Assembly (NCBI GenBank): GCA_037147235.1
Contig: JBAWVO010000191.1
Location: 1 to 12,503 of the forward strand
Source of the DNA: JANXQG01 sp037147235
GTDB lineage: Bacteria > Planctomycetota > Planctomycetia > Pirellulales > Thermoguttaceae
Length of the DNA: 12,503 nt
Reading direction: 5' to 3'
The translations under genes were made by a program, and so were the position numbers. Below, piece by piece: positions 6,103 through 12,503 of this stretch (its first letter is position 1; every line of letters begins with the position of its first letter). The notes beneath the pieces are model-generated. The model made no database searches. It was given only the letters and a program-made list of their open reading frames with translations, and was not told the origin of the DNA.

Positions 6103-7470
6103 CTACGCCAACTTCCCCAACTCCTCCCACAATCGCGCGCTGGCCTTGATCCCACGATGATAATCGGCCAAGGAGAACTTCTCGTTGGGGCTGTGGGCGT
6201 TGTCGTCGTCTTGGCCCCAGCCCAAAAGTAATACGTCGGCGTGCAGGGCCTCATGAAACTTGGCAACGATGGGGATCGAGCCGCCTTCGCGCGAGTAGAC
6301 CGGCGCGCAGCCGAATGCCTGCTCGAGCGCACGCGCGGCCGCAGCCACGTAGCGGCTCTCCAGGGGCACCGTCACGCCGGGCGAGCCGTGGAAGTCTAGC
6401 AGTTCTACCTTCACGCCGGGCGGCGTGATTTCAGGCAGCCAACGCTCCAGCGCGGCGGTGATTTTTTCCGGCGACTGATTCGGAACCAGGCGAAAGCTGA
6501 ACTTGGCACCGGCCTTGCCAGGCAAGACCGTCTTGGCGCCCTCGCCTTGGTAGCCGCCCCATAAGCCACAGACGTCGTAGGTTGGCCGCGCCCAACGGCG
6601 TTCCAAGGCCGAGTAGCCTTCTTCGCCAAACGCCCCTTCGACGCCCATTTCGGCGAAGTATTTGGCCTCGTCAAACGGCAGCGCGGCAAACTGCTGCCGC
6701 TCGCGCTCGGTCAGAGGCACCACGTCGTCGTAGAAGCCGGGGATCTGGATCTTGCCGTGGCAATCAACCATCGCGGAAAGAATCCGCGCCACCGTCGTGG
6801 CCGGATTCGTCACCGAACCGCCAAACGATCCCGAGTGCAAATCGCGATTAGGCCCCGTCACGCGGATCTCGTAGTAGGCGATTCCCCGCAGGCCATAGGT
6901 AATGGCAGGAATGTCCCGACTGAATTTGCAGCCGTCGCTGATGACCACGCAATCGCACGCCAGCCGGGAAGCGTTTGCGGCAAGGTACTCTTCCGCCCCC
7001 TGGCTGCCAACTTCCTCTTCGCCCTCGATCAGGAACTTCAGCCGCACCGGCAGGCGGCCATGAATGTCCAGCCACGCCTGGGCACTGTTGATGTGCGTGA
7101 GCACCTGGCCTTTGTCGTCGGTCGCACCACGGGCAAAGAGATTTCCGTCGCGCCGGGTCGGCTCGAACGGCGGGCTGGTCCATAGTTCCAGCGGGTCGGC
7201 CGGCTGCACGTCGTAATGCCCATAAACCAGAACTGTCGGTGCTCCCGGCACCTCGGGCGATTGGGCATAAATCAGGGGGTGGCCACTGGTGGGGATAATC
7301 TCGGACGAAAACCCCATCTTTCGGAATTTTGCATCCACCCAATGGGCTGCATTTTCAACATCGTTTTTATGGGCCGGATCGGCGCTAACGCTGGGAATTC
7401 GCAGGAAATCGCACAGTTCGGCCTCAAATTGCGCTGCGTGGGCCGTCAAATACTGATCGAGAGCTGGCAT
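6103..7470 (-). CDS. M20-family metallopeptidase (dipeptidase)
   Basis: This 455-residue zinc peptidase of the M20 family, CNDP/dipeptidase-like branch, probably hydrolyses dipeptides or short peptides in the cytoplasm. Family residues are present: G-H-Y-D-V (His85 metal ligand, Asp87), A-T-D-D-K-G (Asp118 and Asp119, one bridging the metals), E-G-E-E-E-V-G-S (149-156, catalytic Glu and metal ligand), S-D-G (Asp179) and the late H-S-P-N-E (His426). A dimerisation lid domain is inserted at about 200-360, including R-D-L-H-S-G. The frame extends upstream to 7563, but the ATG at 7470 begins the conserved N-terminus and has AAAGG 7 bases before it, so it was chosen. The gene is divergent from clpS. 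Substrate cannot be read from sequence; related enzymes include carnosinases and acyl-amino-acid hydrolases. Confidence 0.9.
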   Translation of the reverse strand: MPALDQYLTAHAAQFEAELCDFLRIPSVSADPAHKNDVENAAHWVDAKFRKMGFSSEIIPTSGHPLIYAQSPEVPGAPTVLVYGHYDVQPADPLELWTSPPFEPTRRDGNLFARGATDDKGQVLTHINSAQAWLDIHGRLPVRLKFLIEGEEEVGSQGAEEYLAANASRLACDCVVISDGCKFSRDIPAITYGLRGIAYYEIRVTGPNRDLHSGSFGGSVTNPATTVARILSAMVDCHGKIQIPGFYDDVVPLTERERQQFAALPFDEAKYFAEMGVEGAFGEEGYSALERRWARPTYDVCGLWGGYQGEGAKTVLPGKAGAKFSFRLVPNQSPEKITAALERWLPEITPPGVKVELLDFHGSPGVTVPLESRYVAAAARALEQAFGCAPVYSREGGSIPIVAKFHEALHADVLLLGWGQDDDNAHSPNEKFSLADYHRGIKASARLWEELGKLA

Positions 7471-7563
7471 GTGTACACCTTTTACTTTGCGGGATGATTG
7501 TATAAACCACCTGGAAGCACTGGTTATCAATGTCAAAGCCTGTTCCAGAGGGTCGAGTAACAA

Positions 7564-7569
7564 TATAAT
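7564..7569 (+). promoter_or_regulatory. Probable -10 element of clpS
   Basis: A perfect TATAAT lies 36 bases before the clpS ATG in the divergent 135-base gap. The region 17 bases upstream (TGTTCC, 7541-7546) is a poor -35 match, so the call rests on the -10 element and position only. Confidence 0.4.
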
Positions 7570-7605
7570 GGCGAAAGAAAGATCAAACCGCTAGTGGGTT
7601 AAAAT

Positions 7606-7968
7606 ATGACGGACCATGCCGCTGCCGCAGTTGCCGAAGTGCCGACCGAGGCGGTTCTTCCCGAACGCCGAAAGCAGGAGAAACGCAAGCTGAAGAAGCA
7701 GCCGCGTTATAACGTGATTCTCTGGAATGACGACCACCACACTTTTGCCTACGTTATCACCATGCTCTTGGAGTTGTTTACCTACCCGGTGGAAAAAGGG
7801 TATCAGATGGCCCAGGAAGTCGATTCACAAGGGCGAGTGATCGTTCTGACCACGACGATGGAACATGCCGAGTTGAAGCGAGATCAAATTCATGCCTACG
7901 GCAAGGATATCATGATTGCCGATTGCCAAGGATCGATGTCGGCGTCGATCGAACCGGTGGAAGAGTAA
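7606..7968 (+). CDS. clpS: ATP-dependent Clp protease adaptor ClpS
   Basis: ClpS delivers proteins with destabilising N-terminal residues to the ClpAP-type protease. The 120-residue product has a disordered, charged N-terminal tail (1-33), then the ClpS core R-Y-N-V-I-L-W-N-D-D (34-43) and A-E-L-K-R-D-Q-I-H-A-Y-G (88-99). Aligned without gaps to E. coli ClpS from memory, N34, D35 and D36 are kept as N41, D42 and D43. M40 becomes Phe47, and H66, which contacts the N-terminal amino group, becomes Asp73. The C-terminal G-S-M-S-A-S-I-E-P replaces the usual end and seems typical of planctomycete versions. No clear Shine-Dalgarno precedes the ATG. No clpA follows; the next gene is unrelated. Family certainty is high; the binding preference may be altered. 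Confidence 0.92.
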   Translation: MTDHAAAAVAEVPTEAVLPERRKQEKRKLKKQPRYNVILWNDDHHTFAYVITMLLELFTYPVEKGYQMAQEVDSQGRVIVLTTTMEHAELKRDQIHAYGKDIMIADCQGSMSASIEPVEE

Positions 7969-8094
7969 TATTTCGCTCTAGCCCCCCACCGATTGATTTG
8001 CTACACTCCGCGCGAATTATTCGCTTGCCACAGAATAGTGCATGGAAGCACCCCCTTACTTGTGGCATGGGGTAATCGTTGCGTGGAGTTAGCG

Positions 8095-9267
8095 ATGATC
8101 GGGAAATGGATGTTCCGGATTGCGACTTTGTCCCTGATGCTGGGCATCCAGGCGACGGCGATCTCTCGGGCAGATACGCCCTGGTCGAATTTGCTGGCCA
8201 CCCGCCGCGTGGAGGCCGATCCGGCCAAGCCCTACACGCTCAAGGAAGAGCACGGACCTTGGATCATTATTGCTTGCAGTTTCAACGGCGAGAACGCCCA
8301 GAAGCAGGCGCATGACCTGGTGCTGGAACTTCGCCAGCGATACCGCGTGGAGGCATTCATCCATCGTGTGGAATTCAAGCTGGACGACCCCAATGGTAAC
8401 GTGCAGTCGCTTTTCGCTTCCCCGCGTCACCATGTGTACCAAATGGTCACCGAAAACCCCAAAGCCTTCCGCGACGGTGCGATCAAGGAAATCGCCGTCG
8501 TGGTGGGTAATTTCCCCGCGATCGACGATCCAGACGCTCAGAAGGCTCTGCAAAAACTGAAGTCCGTCAATCCCGAATGCCTTCATTCCAATCAGGAAGA
8601 GCGGAGCCTGTCTGGATGGCGGTCGCTTCAGGCCAGTGTCAAGGACTTGCCGCAGTTCATCGAAGGCCGCCGGCAAACCGGACCCCTCGCGCACGCCTTC
8701 ATCACCCGCAATCCGCTGCTGCCCGAGGATTACTTCGCTCCCAAGGGAGGCGTGGACGAACTGGTCTTGAAGATCAACAAGAACGTCACCCACAGCCTGT
8801 TGGATTGCCCAGGAAAATACACGGTCCAAGTCGCCCACTTCACCGGCGAAGTCATCATCAATCAGAGCGATATTCGGGCAATCGAAACCGGCGAAAAGGC
8901 TGGCCCCGAATCGACCAATCAAGGCCTGGTCGGCGCCGCCGAAAAGGCCCACGAACTGACCGAAGCCTTGCGCATCAAAGGCTACGATGCCTACGAGTTC
9001 CACGATCTTAACGCGAGCCTGGTCACGGTGGGCCACTTCGATTCCGTCGGCACGCCGCGCCCTGACGGCAGGATCGAAATCAACCCGCAGGTCCATCAAA
9101 TTATTGAGCGTTTTCGCGCCAAGCCGGGTGGTGTGCCCGAAAGACCGGACGCCATGAAGATCGAGTCTCTGGTGGGCATCTATTTTGACGTTCAGCCGAT
9201 CCCCGTGGAAGTTCCCAAACGCTCAATCAGCCGCCAGTTGACGCAACGCTTGGACGCGGCCCAGTGA
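8095..9267 (+). CDS. Secreted protein with two SPOR-like segments, function unknown
   Basis: The 390-residue product starts with a signal peptide (basic M-I-G-K-W-M-F-R, hydrophobic 9-20, likely cleavage after S-R-A at 26), so it should act outside the cytoplasmic membrane. Two segments share a pattern. Residues 54-140 begin G-P-W-I-I-I-A-C-S-F and end V-V-V-G-N-F; 240-317 begin G-K-Y-T-V-Q-V-A-H-F and end L-V-T-V-G-H-F, with an A-x-K-x-A-H-x-L helix in the second. This resembles the strand-helix-strand order of SPOR domains, which bind denuded peptidoglycan glycan, but the match is by eye only. The frame opens at a TTG (7993), but the ATG at 8095 is preferred because it gives the signal peptide and has GGAG (8085-8088) 6 bases upstream. 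The 126-base gap after clpS shows no convincing terminator or promoter. Three REP hairpins follow its stop. Confidence 0.75.
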   Translation: MIGKWMFRIATLSLMLGIQATAISRADTPWSNLLATRRVEADPAKPYTLKEEHGPWIIIACSFNGENAQKQAHDLVLELRQRYRVEAFIHRVEFKLDDPNGNVQSLFASPRHHVYQMVTENPKAFRDGAIKEIAVVVGNFPAIDDPDAQKALQKLKSVNPECLHSNQEERSLSGWRSLQASVKDLPQFIEGRRQTGPLAHAFITRNPLLPEDYFAPKGGVDELVLKINKNVTHSLLDCPGKYTVQVAHFTGEVIINQSDIRAIETGEKAGPESTNQGLVGAAEKAHELTEALRIKGYDAYEFHDLNASLVTVGHFDSVGTPRPDGRIEINPQVHQIIERFRAKPGGVPERPDAMKIESLVGIYFDVQPIPVEVPKRSISRQLTQRLDAAQ

Positions 9268-9313
9268 GTAGAACGGAATTCATTCCGTTCAAACGGATTG
9301 GAATCCGTTCTAC
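9268..9313. repeat. REPIN-like pair of GTAG-type REP hairpins
   Basis: The left unit (9268-9289) is GTAG followed by the perfect hairpin AACGGAAT-TC-ATTCCGTT. The right unit (9292-9313) is AACGGATT-GG-AATCCGTT followed by CTAC. The two units also pair with each other, giving a long inverted repeat with only two bases between. It begins directly after the stop of the secreted-protein gene. The GTAG foot marks a REP element; mobilisation by a RAYT transposase elsewhere in the genome is inferred. Confidence 0.8.
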
Positions 9314-9331
9314 GAAAAAATCGCGGGGTTC

Positions 9332-9354
9332 AATCGGATTGAAATCCGTTCTAC
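9332..9354 (-). repeat. Third REP hairpin unit next to the rdgB start
   Basis: This is another copy of the right-hand unit of the preceding pair: ATCGGATT-GA-AATCCGTT followed by CTAC, with one stem mismatch. It ends 4 bases before the rdgB ATG, leaving no room for a Shine-Dalgarno sequence. Confidence 0.75.
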
Positions 9355-9358
9355 AAAG

Positions 9359-9970
9359 ATGCATCGTCTCTTGGTTTTAGGTACTGGCAACCGCAAGAAG
9401 GGGCAAGAGCTTGCCCAACTACTAGCCCACGTTGGTTATGAACTTCGCACGCTGGCCGATTATCCACAAGCCATGGATGTCGTGGAAGACGGCGATACCT
9501 TCGCCGCTAACGCCGCGCTAAAGGCGACGCAGCAGGCTCGGCACCTGGGCCAATGGGTTTTGGCCGACGACAGCGGCCTGATGGTCGATGCCTTGGAGGG
9601 TGCACCGGGCGTGCTTTCTGCCCGCTACAGTGGTCCCGGAGCGACGGACGCAGGCAACAATCAGAAGTTGCTCGAAGACTTGCGTGGCGTTCCCGTGGAA
9701 AAGCGTTCTGCCCAGTTTGTCTGTCATATCTGCGTCGCCGACCCCAGCGGCGCGATCCGCGGCGAAAGTGCAGCCTCGTGCCGCGGCCGGATTCTCCTCG
9801 CCTCCAGTGGCGGCAACGGTTTTGGCTACGATCCTTTCTTTGAAATCGTCGAATACCATCGCAGTTTTGGCGAGCTAAGCCCTCTGGTCAAGTCCCATCT
9901 CAGTCATCGCGCCCGGGCTACCGCAGGCATCATTCCTCGCCTGGTCGAGCTGTTCGCGGGTAGGGAGTAG
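9359..9970 (+). CDS. rdgB: XTP/dITP diphosphatase (RdgB/HAM1 family)
   Basis: The enzyme hydrolyses deaminated purine nucleotides (dITP, XTP) to monophosphate and pyrophosphate, keeping them out of DNA and RNA. The 203-residue length is normal for the family. Motifs are in order: G-T-G-N (8-11) at the N-terminus, D-T-F-A-A-N-A-x-x-K-A (46-56), A-D-D-S-G-L (69-74), G-A-P-G-V-L-S-A-R-Y (81-90), G-F-G-Y-D-P-F-F (154-161) and S-H-R-A-R-A (182-187). The ATG lies 4 bases after a REP unit, so no ribosome-binding site is seen; the start is fixed by the conserved N-terminal strand. The next gene, a LigD-type phosphoesterase-like protein, follows after 9 bases, suggesting a shared transcript linked to DNA and nucleotide quality. 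Confidence 0.93.
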   Translation: MHRLLVLGTGNRKKGQELAQLLAHVGYELRTLADYPQAMDVVEDGDTFAANAALKATQQARHLGQWVLADDSGLMVDALEGAPGVLSARYSGPGATDAGNNQKLLEDLRGVPVEKRSAQFVCHICVADPSGAIRGESAASCRGRILLASSGGNGFGYDPFFEIVEYHRSFGELSPLVKSHLSHRARATAGIIPRLVELFAGRE

Positions 9971-9979
9971 GGCTACGCA

Positions 9980-10411
9980 GTGCCGCAGTTTGCCTTATTG
10001 ATCCATGATAGTCCTCTCGGTCTTCACTATGACTTCCTCCTGGAAGACGGCGAAGTGCTGAAGACTTGGGCATTGCCCCATCTGCCCGAACTGGGACTCG
10101 AAATCCTTTGCGACGCGTTGGCCGACCATCGCTCAATTTATCTCGATTACGAAGGTCCGATTTCCGGCGGCCGTGGCACGGTCACACGATGGGACCGCGG
10201 GATCTATTCGGTCGAACTGTGGACCGATGACGCAATCCATGTTGAACTTACGGGAGCAAAACTCGCCGGCCGCGTCGAATTGCGACGGCAGGCAAAATCA
10301 TCCGAGCAATGGTGGTTCAAGTGGAATGGCGGAAATTTGAAGACAAGAACGATCGACGCGGCTTCGGCAGGACAGGGAACCACGAAACACACGAAACACA
10401 CGAAAGAATGA
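9980..10411 (+). CDS. Stand-alone LigD 3'-phosphoesterase-like domain protein
   Basis: The 143-residue protein matches the phosphoesterase (PE) domain that forms the N-terminus of bacterial LigD, where it trims 3' ribonucleotides and phosphates at DNA ends. Visible features: H-D (His9), L-H-Y-D-F (His16, Asp18), L-K-T-W-A-L-P (27-33), His50, D-Y-E-G-P-I-S-G-G-R-G-T-V (56-68), W-D-R-G (71-74) and a final W-W-F-K-W. The Arg that follows H-Y-D-F in LigD is Leu20 here, as I recall for planctomycete stand-alone versions, so activity is uncertain. No polymerase or ligase domain is attached. The start is GTG, 9 bases after the rdgB stop, implying co-transcription. The last nine residues are read from a 9-base tandem repeat, so the native end may be nearer residue 120. 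Confidence 0.82.
   Translation: MPQFALLIHDSPLGLHYDFLLEDGEVLKTWALPHLPELGLEILCDALADHRSIYLDYEGPISGGRGTVTRWDRGIYSVELWTDDAIHVELTGAKLAGRVELRRQAKSSEQWWFKWNGGNLKTRTIDAASAGQGTTKHTKHTKE
10381..10407. repeat. Three tandem copies of a 9-base repeat at a gene end
   Basis: CACGAAACA, CACGAAACA and CACGAAAGA lie head to tail and are read in frame as the T-K-H-T-K-H-T-K-E tail of the LigD-PE-like protein. Similar CACGAAA tracts recur between genes in planctomycetes, to my knowledge. The following convergent gap (10412-10520) is partly pyrimidine-rich on this strand; no clear terminator hairpin was found. Confidence 0.65.
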
Positions 10412-10520
10412 GAGCAAAAAACGCAGAAATACGGCTCCCCGCCGGGTTTGCGGATAATTGACAGAAGGACGAAACCACATTTGTCTTGTTTTCCTATCCT
10501 ACATCTTCCTGTCTTTCTTT

Positions 10521-11195
10521 CTACTTGGGTGCGATCTCCGTCGTGCCGGAGACGATCATCGCCCCTTCTTCCAGGAGAATCGCGTCGATGTGAATGTGCT
10601 GCTTTCGATCGCCCTTGGCGGACGCGATTTTAATTAAGGCCACGGGGTCGCTATCGACCTGACGCCAATCGATGTCGATGTATGATTTTTTGGCAGCGTC
10701 GGTAATCCTATCCAGTACGCTCCGAAACGACCAGGGAATCGCTCCCAGTCGGGCCTTGTGAACTCGCAGTCCGACTACATCATCCGATTCGACAAAGGCA
10801 CTGATCTGAAGCGAAATGACACCGCGGAATCCACCGCGATCGACCTGACAGGCCATCGTGATGCCTTCGGGGCCGATGTGTACGCGGGGGTCATGCATCC
10901 CCCTAGGCAGCAGCGTGGGATGATTCCGCGGCAGGTCGACGGCGAGCCAACCGTTGATCGTCTGCGCCTTGAATACCTCGCGCCAAGATCCTTTGCCTTG
11001 CAACTCGTTATGCAGCGTTGTGATCTGCAGCAGCATGAGATCACTTTCCTCCTCCTGCGCCTCTGTTGGAATGGAAATCGCTTCAGCATAAAACTCCGGC
11101 ACTTGCTGCGATGCACGATAGATTGCATAGACTGCTGCCGCCAAAAGGCCCACCAGAGTGACGACGATCAATGCAAATCGAATTTTTTTCTGCAT
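10521..11195 (-). CDS. Membrane-anchored protein of unknown function
   Basis: I do not recognise a named family. The 224-residue protein has a short basic start (M-Q-K-K-I-R), one hydrophobic segment (about 7-26) and then a soluble domain, so it is probably anchored with the domain outside the cytoplasmic membrane. The body (45-224) is rich in beta-strand patterns, with F-K-A-Q-T-I-N-G-W-L-A-V-D-L-P, V-H-I-G-P-E-G-I-T and L-R-V-H-K-A-R-L-G-A-I-P-W-S. This order vaguely recalls YpmS/DUF2140-like proteins; the likeness is weak. The ATG lies 2 bases after the tyrS stop, with AGGA 5 bases before it inside the end of tyrS, so the two genes are almost certainly co-transcribed. It converges on the LigD-PE-like gene. 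Confidence 0.7.
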   Translation of the reverse strand: MQKKIRFALIVVTLVGLLAAAVYAIYRASQQVPEFYAEAISIPTEAQEEESDLMLLQITTLHNELQGKGSWREVFKAQTINGWLAVDLPRNHPTLLPRGMHDPRVHIGPEGITMACQVDRGGFRGVISLQISAFVESDDVVGLRVHKARLGAIPWSFRSVLDRITDAAKKSYIDIDWRQVDSDPVALIKIASAKGDRKQHIHIDAILLEEGAMIVSGTTEIAPK

Positions 11196-11197
11196 GC

Positions 11198-12484
11198 TTA
11201 TCCTACGAATCGCAGCAAGCCATAGTTCTTCTTTCCCTTGCGCACGATGATGATCGATTCGCTGGCCAGGTCGGCAGAAGTCAATCGGGCATCGACGCTT
11301 TCCACGCGGCGATTGTTGACATAGCCCCCGCCCTCGCTGATCGCGCGGCGTGCTTCGCCCTTACTCTTGGCCAAACCGACCTCGAAGAATGCGTCGACGA
11401 CGGCAATTCCCGTGCTCTCCAGCAAAGAACGGGGTAATTCCTTGCTGGGAACGTCGGCAAAAACCTCCGTAAGCTGGTGATCGGAGAGATGGTCGATCTC
11501 GGCACCGAAAAGAATTTCCGCAGCCTTCAAGGCCGCGGCTAGATCTTCGTCGCCATGAACCAAGCGTGTGAGATCGGCGGCCAACTGCTTTTGCGCGGCC
11601 CGCTGGCCTGGGTTGGCGGCGTGCTGATTCTCCAACTGCTCGATCTCCGTTTGAGTAAGATCGGTGAAATATCGCAGACACTTGCCAACATCGGCGTCCT
11701 GGGTGTTGAACCAATACTGGTAGAACTTATAGGGGCTGGTTTTTTCGGCCGAGAGCCAAAGGGCACCGGACTCAGTCTTGCCCATCTTCGTGCCGTCCGA
11801 CTTTGTTAACAGCGGACAGGTAACGCCCTGGAGCTGTACGCCGCGGATGCGTCGGGCCAGGTCGATTCCGGCCGTGATGTTACCCCATTGATCGCTCCCG
11901 CCGGCTTGCAATTCGCAATGGTAATGTTCGTTCAGGTAGACAAAATCGTAGGCCTGGAGCAACATGTAGCTGAACTCGGTATAGCTCAGGCCGGAGTCGG
12001 TCCGCTCAAGCCTCGCCTTGACCGAGTCTTTGGCCAGCATGACGTTGACCGGGAAGTGCTTGCCGATATCGCGCAGGAATTCGAGATAGCCGAAGCGGCC
12101 CATCCAATCGTAGTTGTTCACCAGCAGTGCCGAGTTTGAACCGCAGTCGAAATTGAGGAACCGACGCAACTGTTTTTCCATGCCGGCAACATTGGCGTGG
12201 AGGGCTTCGACGTTCAAGAGGTTCCGCTCTTCGCTCTTCCCACTGGGGTCGCCGATCATGCCCGTTGCCCCGCCGACCAGAGCCATGGGCCGATGTCCGG
12301 CCTGCTGGAATCGGCGCAGCAGCATGACGGCCACGAGATTTCCCACGTGCATGCTGTCGGAAGTTGGGTCGAAACCGACGTAAATCGTCCGCGGTTTCTC
12401 GTTGAGCCACGCCTGGAGATTGGCGTTGTCGGTGGTCTGGTGGATCAGTTCGCGCCAGCGAAGTTCAGCAACAATGTCGGGCAT
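11198..12484 (-). CDS. tyrS: Tyrosyl-tRNA synthetase
   Basis: TyrRS charges tRNA-Tyr with tyrosine using ATP. The 428-residue length is normal for the bacterial TyrRS type. The class I catalytic domain has H-V-G-N (46-49) as its HIGH motif and K-M-G-K-T (233-237) as its KMSKS motif. It also has Y-V-G-F-D-P-T (35-41), G-G-A-T-G-M-I-G-D-P-S-G-K (71-83) and G-G-S-D-Q-W-G-N-I (195-203), which contact tyrosine and ATP. An S4 RNA-binding domain forms the C-terminus (about 360-428, with K-S-K-G-E-A-R-R-A-I and G-G-G-Y-V-N-N-R-R-V). The ATG at 12484 is preceded by a pyrimidine-rich stretch on the coding strand without a Shine-Dalgarno, and only 19 bases upstream are visible. No T-box can be judged. 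A membrane protein gene follows after 2 bases. Confidence 0.96.
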   Translation of the reverse strand: MPDIVAELRWRELIHQTTDNANLQAWLNEKPRTIYVGFDPTSDSMHVGNLVAVMLLRRFQQAGHRPMALVGGATGMIGDPSGKSEERNLLNVEALHANVAGMEKQLRRFLNFDCGSNSALLVNNYDWMGRFGYLEFLRDIGKHFPVNVMLAKDSVKARLERTDSGLSYTEFSYMLLQAYDFVYLNEHYHCELQAGGSDQWGNITAGIDLARRIRGVQLQGVTCPLLTKSDGTKMGKTESGALWLSAEKTSPYKFYQYWFNTQDADVGKCLRYFTDLTQTEIEQLENQHAANPGQRAAQKQLAADLTRLVHGDEDLAAALKAAEILFGAEIDHLSDHQLTEVFADVPSKELPRSLLESTGIAVVDAFFEVGLAKSKGEARRAISEGGGYVNNRRVESVDARLTSADLASESIIIVRKGKKNYGLLRFVG

Positions 12485-12503
12485 GGGGGAGAAGGAGTAG
12501 GGG

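Noticed and set aside
7471..7563. 31-residue N-terminal extension of the M20 peptidase
   Set aside because: The extension is not family-like, while the ATG at 7470 has a ribosome-binding site and starts at the usual place.
7993..8094. 34-residue extension of the secreted protein from a TTG
   Set aside because: It would bury the signal peptide; the ATG at 8095 has GGAG upstream.
8089..9099. 336-residue minus-strand frame opposite the secreted-protein gene
   Set aside because: The plus-strand frame has a signal peptide, a ribosome-binding site and coherent domains; the antisense frame has no recognisable motif and mirrors its codons.

Overview
The window looks like a chromosomal segment of a planctomycete, probably in or near the Pirellulales. 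This is inferred from moderately high GC, the planctomycete-like character of ClpS and the stand-alone LigD phosphoesterase-like protein, GTAG-type palindromic repeats, and formylglycine-generating-enzyme (FGE) and kinase genes of a kind common in that phylum. No rRNA, tRNA or CRISPR array was seen.

Left part, accessory DNA (1-6057). A large serine recombinase (1-1757, plus strand, probably open at the window edge) forms the end of an integrated element whose other end lies outside the window. Its 3' end runs directly into an FGE-sulfatase-type gene on the minus strand. The recognisable FGE sequence stops abruptly near 1720, so the element appears to have inserted site-specifically inside the codons for the conserved Y-L-G-K-Y-x-V-T motif. 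The broken gene is the last of a four-gene minus-strand operon: a vWA protein (TerY-like, 4692-5390), a PP2C phosphatase (3618-4556), a Ser/Thr kinase with a C-terminal zinc ribbon and FHA-like tail (2272-3621), and the truncated FGE protein (from 2268). The first three match the TerY-P triad, a predicted stress and phage-defence signalling module, and the FGE protein would be a candidate output. Diverging from it is a small unrecognised gene (5662-6057) with a near-consensus sigma-70-type promoter.

Right part, core-like DNA (6103-12484). It carries an M20 dipeptidase (minus), divergent clpS (plus), then a plus-strand run of a secreted SPOR-like protein, the nucleotide-pool enzyme RdgB and a stand-alone LigD-type 3'-phosphoesterase-like protein. 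Facing these, on the minus strand, is a tyrS operon with a small membrane-anchored protein downstream.

Two REPIN-like clusters of GTAG hairpins occupy intergenic gaps: one inside the TerY-P operon (4601-4661) and one just before rdgB (9268-9354). A 9-bp tandem repeat forms the end of the LigD-PE-like gene (10381-10407).

The observation most worth following is the recombinase element sitting inside the presumed effector gene of a TerY-P-type operon, at a dyad-symmetric site within conserved codons.
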